This document shows, piece after piece, positions 50,800 through 59,040 of a stretch of DNA of 64,000 nt. Source of the stretch: Protofrankia sp963555925 (lineage in GTDB: Bacteria; Actinomycetota; Actinomycetes; Frankiales; Frankiaceae). The notes under the pieces are model-generated. The model saw only the letters and a program-made list of their open reading frames with translations. It ran no database searches and was not told the DNA's origin. The position numbers and the translations under genes were made by a program. The stretch is from the NCBI GenBank assembly GCA_963555925.1, contig CAUVXJ010000011.1, positions 124,001-188,000 of the forward strand, read 5' to 3'. How positions within the stretch are numbered: position 1 is the first letter of the stretch; each line of letters begins with the position of its first letter.

Positions 50800-52185
50800 C
50801 TATCCATTGAGCACGGCCACAGGGTTCAGCAGGACGTCGCGGTGGCGCCAGGCCAGGCGGAGCAGAGCGGCACCGGCCGGCTGCATGGGTTCGGTGCCGG
50901 CGTAGCGCTCGACGGTCTCGGCGGTGAACGGGATGCCCCTGACCGCACCGCTGCCGTCGGAGCGCGTGCCGATCACCTGACCCTCGGCGTTGGTCGTGAC
51001 AAGGTTCGCGAACAGCGTGTCGAAGACGTCCGCGTCGAAGACCGCGGCCTGGAGCATGTCCACGACGAGCGTGAGGGGGTCGACGCCGGTCCCGAGCCAG
51101 AACACCCGCAGGCGCCCGGCCGCTCGGGCTTGCGCCAGGGCGCGGTACAGGGGCCAACTTTCATAGTCCAGTGGCGCGATATCGGTGCCGTAGGACTCAC
51201 CAGCGCCGAGCAGTTCCTCGGACAGCTCCCGCACGGTTGCCCGCCAGAGGTCAAGGTCGTGCATCTCGTTCCAGGCGGCATCCGCGGACGGCTGGAACAT
51301 GCCGACGGGCATCACCTGGTAGAGCCCGCCCCCGCTGGCGACCTTGGCCGGGTCCCGCCAGTGCAGCGGGAAGCTCGCCTGCCCGGATACGGGGTCGCGG
51401 CGCAGCACCAGGGTACTGATCGCTGGGAGCAGTGGGCGCCGCCCGGCGTCGAACGGGTCGCCGATGAGCTGGCGCCACGGTAGTTCCGACCAGCGAACAG
51501 GCAGGTCCGGCCAGCTGATCGGCGTAAGGACCGCTCGTGACCCGCCGGGGATCTCGCCGGGGATCTCGCCGGGCGGCGGTGCCCATCCGGCGTCGGTGAG
51601 TCTGGCAAGGACGGCCCCGGCGAGTTCGTGCGCGGCGGCTTCGCAGATGTTGATGACGTCGAAGTAGGAACCTGGGGCGAACGTCAGGCGCAGCGGGTTC
51701 CCACCGACGGGGGGATCGAGGTCGACAAGGCGGTAGGTCGTGCGGTTCTCCAGCAACCGAGGTGGGTTGAGCGCAGCCAGCGCGTGGGCATAGGTGGCGA
51801 ACGGTCGTCCCTGTGGCCCCTGTGGCCCCTGTTGGAGCGGGGCGGGGGTTGGGGTCGCCGCCGGTGGCGGGCTCGCTCGCAGGGCCGCGGTCTCGCGTTC
51901 GGTACCGTTCACCTCGCCCGGCGCCACGTCGGTTGTCCACCCCACCTTCACCTCCGCCAGGGGGACGACCCGGTCGGGGATCCAGCCCGGCGGCGCGAGC
52001 AGCGGCGTACCAGCCACCCGTGCCGACCGCGGGTACAGTTCACCGGCGAGCCGGGTCAGCGGGTGGCGGTGCCGGTTGAGGAACCGTCGGACGGTTCGCC
52101 ACTGTTCGTGATCGATCTGGCTGCTCCAGTCATCCGCGGCGTGCCATGGCAGCTCTGTGCCCTTCCACGTGCCGATCCCTTCCAC
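50800..52185 (-). CDS. Nudix-like conserved actinobacterial protein
   Basis: Protein of about 461 residues from GTG 52185 (a GTG at 52224 in frame would add 13). The N-terminal part begins SSQIDHEQWRTVRRFLNRHR. The second half has LHWRDPAKVASGGGLYQVMP, then DLDLWRATVRELSEELLG. That last stretch, R-E-x2-EE, matches the core of a Nudix helix though the full box is not canonical. This family recurs in Streptomyces and Frankia as a large protein sometimes labelled XRE regulator; I know of no proven function. Internal Pro/Gly-Gln repeats (QQGPQGPQG) and an EIPGEIPG duplication are present. Confidence 0.7.
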   Translation of the reverse strand: MEGIGTWKGTELPWHAADDWSSQIDHEQWRTVRRFLNRHRHPLTRLAGELYPRSARVAGTPLLAPPGWIPDRVVPLAEVKVGWTTDVAPGEVNGTERETAALRASPPPAATPTPAPLQQGPQGPQGRPFATYAHALAALNPPRLLENRTTYRLVDLDPPVGGNPLRLTFAPGSYFDVINICEAAAHELAGAVLARLTDAGWAPPPGEIPGEIPGGSRAVLTPISWPDLPVRWSELPWRQLIGDPFDAGRRPLLPAISTLVLRRDPVSGQASFPLHWRDPAKVASGGGLYQVMPVGMFQPSADAAWNEMHDLDLWRATVRELSEELLGAGESYGTDIAPLDYESWPLYRALAQARAAGRLRVFWLGTGVDPLTLVVDMLQAAVFDADVFDTLFANLVTTNAEGQVIGTRSDGSGAVRGIPFTAETVERYAGTEPMQPAGAALLRLAWRHRDVLLNPVAVLNG

Positions 52186-52199
52186 GTGCCGATCCTTTC
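52161..52199. repeat. 17-nt tandem duplication over the start region
   Basis: CTTCCACGTGCCGATCC occurs twice with period 17 (52162-52178 and 52179-52195). On the minus strand each copy has a purine-rich ribosome-site-like stretch followed by GTG. The two GTGs (52185 and 52168) are in different frames; only 52185 reads into the Nudix-like protein. Confidence 0.6.
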
Positions 52200-52341
52200 C
52201 CACCGGCGGATCCTCGCCTCGCACCGGTGGACGGCGGTCCGGGACCCCGCTGATGGTTTTGGTGGGAGCCGCGGCACAAGTAGCGTTCTACCGGTGGTCG
52301 TATTGTGGTCAACGGCGTTTCCTCGTTCGTTGGTTGTGGGC

Positions 52342-53472
52342 ATGGTGAGGACAATGCGGACACGTGGAAGCGCGGTCGTGGCGGCCGACGGAGGTCTACC
52401 CGGCCTGCTGGGTCTTCTCGTGGTCGCCGATGTCGTCATCCCCGGGATCAACCTGACCGGCTTCTACGGACTGGTACCCCTGGTCGCCTCCGCTACCGGC
52501 TCAACGGTGGTCACGGTTGCCGTCGGGCTCGCAGCGGTGGTCGCTGCCGTGGCATCGGGTACGTGGGACCATCGGTTCGGCACCGGGCAGCATGTCGCGG
52601 CATGCGTGCTCGTCACCGTCCAGGCCGCGGTCGCGGTCTATGTTGCGGTGACCAGACAGCGTAGGGAACGGGAGCTGGGACGGGTCCGCGTCGTCGCCGA
52701 GGTGGCCCAGCGCGCGCTGCTACCGGTGGTACCCGCCACCGTGAACGGGGTCGCGTTCGCCGCTCGATACCTGTCCGCCGCGGCCGAGACCCTTGTCGGT
52801 GGGGACCTCTACGAGGTTGTGACGGCAGCGGGTGCTACCCGAATGATCATTGGGGATGTGAAGGGGAAAGGCCTACCTGCGGTCCGGCTGACCACGGTCG
52901 TCCTGGGTGCGTTCCGCGAGGGCGCCGCCAACCACGCTGAGATCGAGGGGGTTGCCGGTGCCTGCGCCCGGGCGGTTTCGCGAGAAGCGGGCGCCGAGGA
53001 CTTCGTCACGGCCCTGTTCGTCGACATCCATCCGGACGGGACGTTGCGGTTGATCTCTGCTGGGCATCCACCGCCGATCCTGTTGTCCGCAGAGTCGGCC
53101 CACCCACTGGCGATCATCGAGCCCAGCCCCCCACTGGGCATCGCCGAGGACTTCACGGCGACCATCAGCAGCTGGGCTCCGGGTGACCGGTTGTTGCTGT
53201 TCACAGACGGCCTGATCGAGGCACGTGACAGCAGGCGGGCGTTCTTCAGCCTCGATGACCACCTTGCCGAGCTGACAGCGGTCACTCTTGACACGGCGCT
53301 GGACGCGCTGGTTGCCCATCTGCACGGTCATGTCGGCGGGAAGCTGCATGACGACCTCGCCCTGCTCATCGCCGAACGGTTGCCCGCACCCGACCGCGCG
53401 ACCGCGGCAGTCGGTGGGACGCCGGTGACCGCGACCGGATCAGCGCTCTCGGTTTCCCTCACCGAAGGATGA
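52342..53472 (+). CDS. Membrane-anchored PP2C/SpoIIE-type phosphatase
   Basis: RsbU-like serine/threonine phosphatase of about 376 residues. Three or so N-terminal helices (about 15-105) anchor it; the cytosolic SpoIIE domain follows. The metal-binding Asp residues are visible in VGGDLYEVV, GDVKGKGLPA, GHPPPIL and LLFTDGLIEARD. ATG 52342 or 52354 are equally possible starts; the frame is open upstream without homology. Such enzymes dephosphorylate anti-anti-sigma factors to release alternative sigma factors. No anti-sigma or antagonist gene is adjacent. It diverges from the Nudix-like gene. Confidence 0.9.
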   Translation: MVRTMRTRGSAVVAADGGLPGLLGLLVVADVVIPGINLTGFYGLVPLVASATGSTVVTVAVGLAAVVAAVASGTWDHRFGTGQHVAACVLVTVQAAVAVYVAVTRQRRERELGRVRVVAEVAQRALLPVVPATVNGVAFAARYLSAAAETLVGGDLYEVVTAAGATRMIIGDVKGKGLPAVRLTTVVLGAFREGAANHAEIEGVAGACARAVSREAGAEDFVTALFVDIHPDGTLRLISAGHPPPILLSAESAHPLAIIEPSPPLGIAEDFTATISSWAPGDRLLLFTDGLIEARDSRRAFFSLDDHLAELTAVTLDTALDALVAHLHGHVGGKLHDDLALLIAERLPAPDRATAAVGGTPVTATGSALSVSLTEG

Positions 53473-53813
53473 CCGGATGACGTGTCGGTACCCGCGGGCG
53501 GCGTCCGGTCGGCATCGTCCAGGGGACGTTCAGTAATCGATCTCACTCTTTGCGGGTTGGGGGCATGTCGCCACGCCGGGCTGACCGGTGCGGTCGCGTC
53601 CGGCGGCGGCATGAACACCGACGACGACCTGCGGCTGGTCGCTGAGCCGACGCCGACCGGCGGTGCCGATCGGGCTGACCCGGGTTCATGGCGTGTCCGG
53701 CCGGTAAAGCACGGGTTTCGGCCGGCGCACCACTCGGGCGGGTTCACGATCCTTGTCATCGGGGTTGGCGGCCTGGCCGGTACTGTTTGACACGAGTGGG
53801 CGAGAAAGGAGAT
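53473..53813. other. Spacer with possible gene remnant
   Basis: A plus-strand frame (53482-53790, GTG start) ends in FTILVIGVGGLAGTV then stop, which resembles the N-terminal helix of a CrcB-like membrane protein cut after one helix; this is weak. GACACGAGTG at 53789-53798 repeats the motif seen before the GNAT-AAA gene. No intact gene is supported. Confidence 0.35.
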
Positions 53814-53972
53814 TTGACAATCGTGGTGTGTCCCACCCGGAAATCTCTGTTTCACGTCGGTAACAGGGCTGGTCCGCCGGCTGGCCGGGAACGGCGCGGT
53901 CACCGGGCGGAGTCGGGAGCTCCCGGCTCCCTCCCGCTTGCGTCGGCGGCGGTCCCAGGGATGCGTTACTGA
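53814..53972 (+). CDS. Possible leader ORF coupled to phosphofructokinase
   Basis: A 52-codon frame starting at TTG 53814 (or GTG 53823), with AAAGGAG just upstream, ends in TGA that overlaps the kinase ATG (TGATG). The peptide (TIVVCPTRKSLFHVGN...) has no known match and is Arg/Gly-rich later. It could be a leader peptide that couples translation of the kinase, or chance. The ribosome site and overlap are the only support. Confidence 0.3.
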   Translation: MTIVVCPTRKSLFHVGNRAGPPAGRERRGHRAESGAPGSLPLASAAVPGMRY

Positions 53973-55309
53973 TGGCTGATGGTCCAGATCTTTCCGTAAG
54001 GACGCTGGGGTCCTGCCGGATCACGTCGCCGCTGGCGCCGTTGATCGGTGACAAGCGAACGACCCAGCATTATGTGGACGAGGATGACCGTGTTCTTCTC
54101 GACGACACGTTGTCCATGGTTGCACAACGTGAGATGCCGGTCGACGCCCTCCCGGGATTCGAGCCGGCCGGGCCCCGGCGAAAGATTTTCTTCGATCCAT
54201 CCAAGACCCGGGTCGGAATCGTCACCTGTGGTGGGTTGTGCCCCGGTCTGAACGACGTCATCCGCGGCCTGGTGTTCGAGTTGACCTCGCACTACGGCGT
54301 TACCAGAATCTTCGGTTTCCGCAACGGGTACCAGGGGTTCATCGCCCAGTACGGCCACAGCGTCCTGGACCTGACCCCCGAGCTCGTCGGCACCATCAAC
54401 GAGAACGGTGGAACGATCCTCGGGACCTCGCGCGGGCAACAGGACCCGGAGGAGATCGTTGACTGCCTGGAACGGATGAGCATCACCATTCTGTTCGTTG
54501 TCGGCGGTGACGGCTCGCTGCGCGGCGCGCTTGAGCTCGCCCGGATCGCGCGCGAGCGAGGTGACAAGATCGCTGTTGTCGGCGTCCCGAAGACGATCGA
54601 CAACGACATTCCGTACATCGACCAGAGTTTTGGTTTTCAGACGGCGTTCGGGAAGGCGGCCGAGTCGATACGGGCTGCGCACGTCGAGGCGACGTCCTCG
54701 CCCAACGGTGTGGGCGTCGTAAAGCTCATGGGCCGGCATTCGGGATTTCTGGCCTGTTACGCATCGCTGGCGAACAGCGACGCGGACGTGGTGCTCATCC
54801 CTGAAGTGCCCTTCGCTTTTGACGGTGACGGTGGGCTCCTGAACTTCCTGCACAGACGGGTCGAGGAGCGGGGCCATGCCGTCGTCGTCGTCGCGGAAGG
54901 CGCCGGGCAGGAACTTCTCGCCCAGGAGGAGCAGGGCCGGGCGCCGCAGGGCAGCGACGCCTCGGGCAACATCAGGCTCCGGGACGTCGGCCAGCTCCTC
55001 ACCAGGCGGGTCACGGAACATTTCGGCGCGGTGGACATCGAGCTGAATCTGAAATACATCGATCCGAGTTATGTGATCCGCAGCGTACCGGCCAATCCCT
55101 ACGACAGCGTGTACTGCATCCGGCTGGCGCACGCCGCGGTCCACGCGGCGATGTCCGGCCGTACCGAAATGGTGGTCGGCCGGTGGCGTCGCAGGTTCGT
55201 GCACGTCCCGATTCCGCTGGCTATCAGTCACCGCAGTCAGGTTGATCCCGCCGGCGACCTCTGGCTGTCGGTCCTCGAGGCGACCGGCCAGCCAGTTCAG
55301 TTCGGCTGA
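53972..55309 (+). CDS. 6-phosphofructokinase (ATP-type, long PFK family)
   Basis: PFK of 445 residues in the long TP0108/plant-like clade. Motifs in order are VGIVTCGGLCPGLNDVIRG, FGFRNGYQGF, VVGGDGSLRGA (a Gly after GGD indicates ATP rather than pyrophosphate use), PKTIDNDIPYID (with the base Asp), FGFQTAFGKA and KLMGRHSGFLA (fructose-6-phosphate site). An N-terminal extension of about 80 residues precedes the core. It phosphorylates fructose-6-phosphate in glycolysis. It is followed by the FmdB-like gene after 64 bp. Confidence 0.95.
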   Translation: MADGPDLSVRTLGSCRITSPLAPLIGDKRTTQHYVDEDDRVLLDDTLSMVAQREMPVDALPGFEPAGPRRKIFFDPSKTRVGIVTCGGLCPGLNDVIRGLVFELTSHYGVTRIFGFRNGYQGFIAQYGHSVLDLTPELVGTINENGGTILGTSRGQQDPEEIVDCLERMSITILFVVGGDGSLRGALELARIARERGDKIAVVGVPKTIDNDIPYIDQSFGFQTAFGKAAESIRAAHVEATSSPNGVGVVKLMGRHSGFLACYASLANSDADVVLIPEVPFAFDGDGGLLNFLHRRVEERGHAVVVVAEGAGQELLAQEEQGRAPQGSDASGNIRLRDVGQLLTRRVTEHFGAVDIELNLKYIDPSYVIRSVPANPYDSVYCIRLAHAAVHAAMSGRTEMVVGRWRRRFVHVPIPLAISHRSQVDPAGDLWLSVLEATGQPVQFG

Positions 55310-55373
55310 CCACCGGATCGGCTGACCACCGGATCGCGTGTTCGACCTGGGCCGCTCGACGTAAGCTGGGAGC

Positions 55374-55607
55374 GTGCCTGCATATGTATACCGTTGCCGT
55401 ACGTGCGACACCAGTTTCGAGGTGCGACGTGGCATCACCGAAACAGCCGCCGTCAGCACGCCGTGCCCGGTTGGTCACGCCGACACCAGTCGGGTGTTCA
55501 CCGCGGTCGCGGTGACCCGCGCGGGTTCGTCGCAGGCTTCCGGGTTCGCTTCGCCGCTGCCGGCCCCGTCGGGTGGCGCCTGCTGCGGCGGCGGCTGCTG
55601 TACCTGA
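55374..55607 (+). CDS. FmdB-family zinc-ribbon protein
   Basis: Small protein of 77 residues starting at GTG. The first knuckle is YRCRTCDTSFEV (C-x2-C) and the second contact region is TPCPVGHAD (C and His), as in FmdB-like putative regulators. The tail is Ala/Ser-rich and ends in a Cys-Gly cluster (ACCGGGCC) that may add a metal site. Members have no agreed function; some regulate formamidase. The gene is directly followed by a strong terminator. Confidence 0.88.
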   Translation: MPAYVYRCRTCDTSFEVRRGITETAAVSTPCPVGHADTSRVFTAVAVTRAGSSQASGFASPLPAPSGGACCGGGCCT

Positions 55608-55625
55608 CGCAACACTGCGTGGCCT

Positions 55626-55667
55626 GATGGGCTCCCGCGACGAATGTCGCGGGAGCCCATCTTTTTA
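55626..55667 (+). terminator. Strong intrinsic terminator after FmdB gene
   Basis: A perfect 16-bp stem (55626-55641 with 55646-55661) and 4-nt loop are followed by TTTTT. It terminates the PFK-FmdB transcript. Confidence 0.93.
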
Positions 55668-55746
55668 CCGGATTTTTGTGGTCTCAGTATATTCCGGCTA
55701 TATTTTCCCATACGGACTATATTTCCGTTTTTTTCTTTTCGCGTAT

Positions 55747-55761
55747 TTGGCCTAAGGCCAA
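55747..55761. promoter_or_regulatory. TTGGCCT-A-AGGCCAA palindrome
   Basis: A perfect 15-bp palindrome between the FmdB terminator and the MFS gene, next to AT-rich sequence (55680-55740). It may be a second operator of the exporter promoter. Confidence 0.45.
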
Positions 55762-55794
55762 TCTCACACCTGGGACCTCGCCAAATTGGGTGTC

Positions 55795-55819
55795 ACTTGC
55801 TTAGTCTTACTAAGCAAGT
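55795..55819. promoter_or_regulatory. 25-bp operator-like palindrome upstream of MFS exporter
   Basis: ACTTGCTTAGT, CTT, ACTAAGCAAGT: perfect 11-bp arms around a 3-nt centre. This is the form of a TetR- or MarR-type operator, 40 bp upstream of the exporter start. No regulator gene is adjacent, so the repressor would act from elsewhere. Confidence 0.7.
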
Positions 55820-55858
55820 TTCCGGGTGGGGCGAGTGGTGTTCGCGGAGGGCTGCCAG

Positions 55859-57709
55859 GTGCCGGAGTCAGATCATGTCAGACAGCAGATTTCGGATGAT
55901 ATCGGGATTGATCGACCGTCGACGGTAGCTGATCGGGTACCTGTGCCGGGTCCCCGCTACAAGTGGATTGCCCTGTCCAACACCACGCTCGGCCTCCTGA
56001 TGGCGACGGTCAACGGATCGATCGTTCTCATCGCCCTGCCGGAGATCTTTCGCGGGATCGGCATCAATCCGCTGAGCCCGGGTAACACCAGTTACCTGCT
56101 GTGGATGATGATGGGCTTTCTCGTCGTCACAGCCGTGCTGGTGGTGACGTTCGGACGGCTCGGCGACATGTACGGCCGCGTCCGTATGTACAACATGGGC
56201 TTTGCGATCTTCACCGTAGCCTCCATCCTGCTGGCCGTCACCTGGATGCACGGCACCGCGGCCGCTCTCTGGCTGATCGGTTGGCGGATAGTGCAGGGTG
56301 TGGGCGGGGCGTTCCTCTTCGCGAACTCCACGGCGATCCTCACCGATGCCTTTCCTGCCCGCCAGCGTGGTATGGCGCAGGGTATCAACGTGGTCGCCGG
56401 TATCTCCGGCACGTTCCTAGGCCTGCTGCTCGGCGGCCTGCTTGCCCCGATCAGCTGGCACTGCGTATTCCTGGTGTCGGTACCATTCGGGGTTCTGGGT
56501 ACCTTCTGGGCCTATACGAGTCTGCAGGACAGTGGCGTGCGACGGCGCACGGCGATGGACTGGTGGGGGAATATCACTTTCGCCGTCGGGCTGATCGCGC
56601 TGCTCGTCGGCATCACCTACGGCATTCAGCCTTACGGTGGACACACGATGGGCTGGACCAACCCCTGGGTGCTCGCCGCGGTGATCGGTGGCGTGGTCAT
56701 GCTGGTTGTGTTCACGATCATCGAGTCGAAGGTGATCGAACCATTGTTCCATCTGCGCCTGTTCCGGATCCGGTCGTTCTCCGCCGGCAACGTGGCAAAC
56801 CTGCTGGCGTCACTCGGTCGCGGTGGCCTCCAGTTCGTCCTCCTCATCTGGCTGCAGGGAATCTGGCTACCCCAGCATGGCTACAGTTTCACCGACACCC
56901 CGCTGTGGGCGGGAATTTACCTGGTTCCGCTGACGATCGGGTTCCTGGTGGCCGCACCGATTGCCGGGGTACTGTCCGATCGTTTCGGCGCCCGAATGTT
57001 CACGGTGAGCGGCCTGGCCATCGTCATTGTGAGCTTCGTGCTGTTCATGTCCATCCCGGTGAACTTCTCCTATCCGGTGTTCGCGTTGATCCTTCTTGTC
57101 AACGGCGTGGGTACCGGTCTGTTCTCCTCTCCGAACCGGGCCGATGTGATGAACGGATTGCCGGCGAACACCCGAGGAGCCGGCGCGGGTATGGCCGCCA
57201 CCTTCCAGAATGCCGCTTTCGTGCTTTCGATAGGACTCTCCTTCACTCTGATCGTCATCGGGCTTTCACACAGCCTGCCGTCGACCATGTTCAACGGTCT
57301 CGTGGACCAGGGTGTGCCGGCGTCAACCGCGCAGACGGTGTCCGCCCTCCCGCCGATCGGGGTGCTGTTCTCGGCCTTTCTCGGGTACAACCCGATGGAG
57401 CAGATCCTCGGGCCGCAGACGCTGTCAGCTCTGCCCGACTCAGGCGCCTATGTGACCGGTCGGGCCTTTTTTCCCAATTTGATCTCCGGGCCGTTCTCGG
57501 ACGGTCTCGTCGCCGCCTTCGTCTTTTCGATCACGATGCTGTTGATCGCCCTGGTCGCGTCCTTCCTGGCGGGGCCCGGCCGAGGGGCGGAACCCGGGCT
57601 CGGCGACGCGGAGGCAGTGGGCGTACCTCCGGAGGACTCAGGCGTTGGCGCAGGCATGATCCCTGCACGCCGGTCGGAGGACACGACGACATCCGGACAT
57701 TTCCGGTGA
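55859..57709 (+). CDS. DHA2-family MFS exporter (EmrB/QacA, 14 helices)
   Basis: Drug:H+ antiporter of about 616 residues from GTG 55859, which has GGAGGG 8 bp upstream; GTG 55826 in frame is an alternative. The first helix has the family pattern KWIALSNTTLGLLMATVNGSIV (in pieces), motif A is FGRLGDMYGRVRMYN, motif B is IGWRIVQGVGGAFLFANS, motif C is AGISGTFLGLLLGGLLAP, and helices continue to residue 580. The C-terminal tail is hydrophilic. It would export a drug or a natural product. Expression is probably governed by the 25-bp palindrome upstream. The stop is followed at once by a tandem repeat. Confidence 0.93.
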   Translation: MPESDHVRQQISDDIGIDRPSTVADRVPVPGPRYKWIALSNTTLGLLMATVNGSIVLIALPEIFRGIGINPLSPGNTSYLLWMMMGFLVVTAVLVVTFGRLGDMYGRVRMYNMGFAIFTVASILLAVTWMHGTAAALWLIGWRIVQGVGGAFLFANSTAILTDAFPARQRGMAQGINVVAGISGTFLGLLLGGLLAPISWHCVFLVSVPFGVLGTFWAYTSLQDSGVRRRTAMDWWGNITFAVGLIALLVGITYGIQPYGGHTMGWTNPWVLAAVIGGVVMLVVFTIIESKVIEPLFHLRLFRIRSFSAGNVANLLASLGRGGLQFVLLIWLQGIWLPQHGYSFTDTPLWAGIYLVPLTIGFLVAAPIAGVLSDRFGARMFTVSGLAIVIVSFVLFMSIPVNFSYPVFALILLVNGVGTGLFSSPNRADVMNGLPANTRGAGAGMAATFQNAAFVLSIGLSFTLIVIGLSHSLPSTMFNGLVDQGVPASTAQTVSALPPIGVLFSAFLGYNPMEQILGPQTLSALPDSGAYVTGRAFFPNLISGPFSDGLVAAFVFSITMLLIALVASFLAGPGRGAEPGLGDAEAVGVPPEDSGVGAGMIPARRSEDTTTSGHFR

Positions 57710-57710
57710 C

Positions 57711-57803
57711 GGGCTGCCGCATTCACCGGGCTGCCCTGTTCACCGGGCTGCCCTGTTCACCGGGCTGCCGTATTCAGGAGGCCGCCGTCTTCACGGGGCC
57801 GCC
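57711..57803. repeat. 17-nt tandem repeat, about 5.5 units
   Basis: Units beginning GGGCTGCC or GGGCCGCC at 57711, 57728, 57745, 57762, 57779 and 57796 repeat with exact 17-nt period. The array starts two bases after the MFS stop codon and ends about 35 bp before the hydrolase stop. It might act as a transcript-end structure. Confidence 0.8.
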
Positions 57804-57837
57804 GGGCGACCGGTGGCGCTGTCGCAGGTCGCCCGGC

Positions 57838-58740
57838 CTACGCGGTAGTCGCTCGGGCCTTCGGCCGGCTCTGGGGCACCGAGTGCTGCCAGTCGGCAAG
57901 CAACGTCCGAATGCCGGTAACCAGCAGTAGGGGCTGGTCCAGCATGACGTGGTGCCCCGCCAGCGGGATCTCGATGACCGGCGCGACCCGCCCCAGCAGC
58001 TCGTACATTTCGGTGCCGATATCCGGTGTTATCAGGCCGTGCTCGGCCCGGAACAGCGCGACACGGCAGCGGACCTCCTTGAGAATCTGCGGCGACGGCC
58101 GACGTCCCCGGAAGATAGCCGGATCAAATTTCCAGGTCCAGCCGCCCTCGACCGCCCCCATGGACGTCCGCGCCACGTGGTTCACGACGTAGGGCAGCAT
58201 GTTCGGCTGGTCCGGCACCGTTCTGAACCTGGCCAGGGCGTCGGTCACGGTCGGGTAGACCCGAAGCGGCCCGAATGCGGTCCGTTCTCGGGCGGCTCGT
58301 TCCTCCGGGGTGACGTCTGCGACCGGAGCGTCGATGATCATGATGCCGCCGATTTTCTCGGGGTACTTCGCCGCAGCCATGATCGATGCCCAGCCGCCCA
58401 TGCTGTGTCCGATGATGATCGGCGTACCGGTGAGGCCGGCGTGCGCCGCCACGCTGACGATCTCAGCGGCCCAGCTGGCGAGGTTGTACTCATCACGGCG
58501 CCCGCTGTCGCCATGGCCGGACATGTCGATGGCGACGACCCGGTACTCGCCGTCGATCAGCGGTGCGATGTGGTCCCACCAGCCCGCATGGCCGCCCCCG
58601 CCGTGCACGAGAACGATTCCCGGGCGGTCGCGCTCCCCCCAGTACCGGTAGCTGATCCGGCATCCGTCGACCTGGGTCGTGTGCCGCTCGGGCCGCCGCT
58701 CGAGTGCGGCGCGGAACCATCCAGGAGTCTCGATATTCAT
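57838..58740 (-). CDS. Alpha/beta hydrolase
   Basis: Hydrolase of 300 residues. Oxyanion strand is VLVHGGGGHAGWWDHI, followed by VVAIDMSGHGDSGRRDEY and the nucleophile elbow IIIGHSMGG (Ser near 110). The acid follows the strand ALFRAEHGLITPD and the catalytic His is in IPLAGHHVMLDQP. Members cleave esters or epoxides. It converges with the MFS gene, with the tandem repeat between. Its upstream spacer also serves the metallophosphoesterase gene. Confidence 0.9.
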   Translation of the reverse strand: MNIETPGWFRAALERRPERHTTQVDGCRISYRYWGERDRPGIVLVHGGGGHAGWWDHIAPLIDGEYRVVAIDMSGHGDSGRRDEYNLASWAAEIVSVAAHAGLTGTPIIIGHSMGGWASIMAAAKYPEKIGGIMIIDAPVADVTPEERAARERTAFGPLRVYPTVTDALARFRTVPDQPNMLPYVVNHVARTSMGAVEGGWTWKFDPAIFRGRRPSPQILKEVRCRVALFRAEHGLITPDIGTEMYELLGRVAPVIEIPLAGHHVMLDQPLLLVTGIRTLLADWQHSVPQSRPKARATTA

Positions 58741-59040
58741 GATCTGTCTGCCATGTCAGTTCTGCCATTCCGGATATGCGGTGCTGGACGGTGTCGTAAT
58801 CCAGTTTGACCGGAGCCGGGTCGGCCAGCTGGCCGGGACGGTCCCGATAGCTATGATCGTTTAATCTGCTCACTTGGGGTAACCATTTCCTGGGATGCGC
58901 CTGGACGAATCACGTCATAAATGACCGTGTTCTCCGTTTTGTCCTTTTCTCTGGATAGTGGACATATCCGGCGGAGAGCCGCTGGACGACGTGGCGGACG
59001 AAGAATGGCAGCACGGACAACGGCGGCGGATGGTGGTCGT
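58741..59040. other. Divergent spacer before metallophosphoesterase
   Basis: Holds the promoters of the hydrolase and phosphoesterase genes. The phosphoesterase frame is open from 58921 with an upstream ATG there, but homology begins at 59041. AT-rich sequence near 58855-58950 is the likely promoter zone. No other gene is seen. Confidence 0.4.

Noticed and set aside
50224..51483. 419-codon plus-strand frame across the small protein and Nudix-like genes
   Set aside because: Runs through repeat tracts and antisense to better-supported minus-strand genes.
53966..55459. 497-codon minus-strand frame opposite phosphofructokinase
   Set aside because: No family match; all PFK motifs are on the plus strand.
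56101..57930. 609-codon plus-strand frame overlapping the MFS gene in another frame
   Set aside because: Arg-, Gly- and His-rich shadow. The MFS frame has the expected 14 hydrophobic segments.
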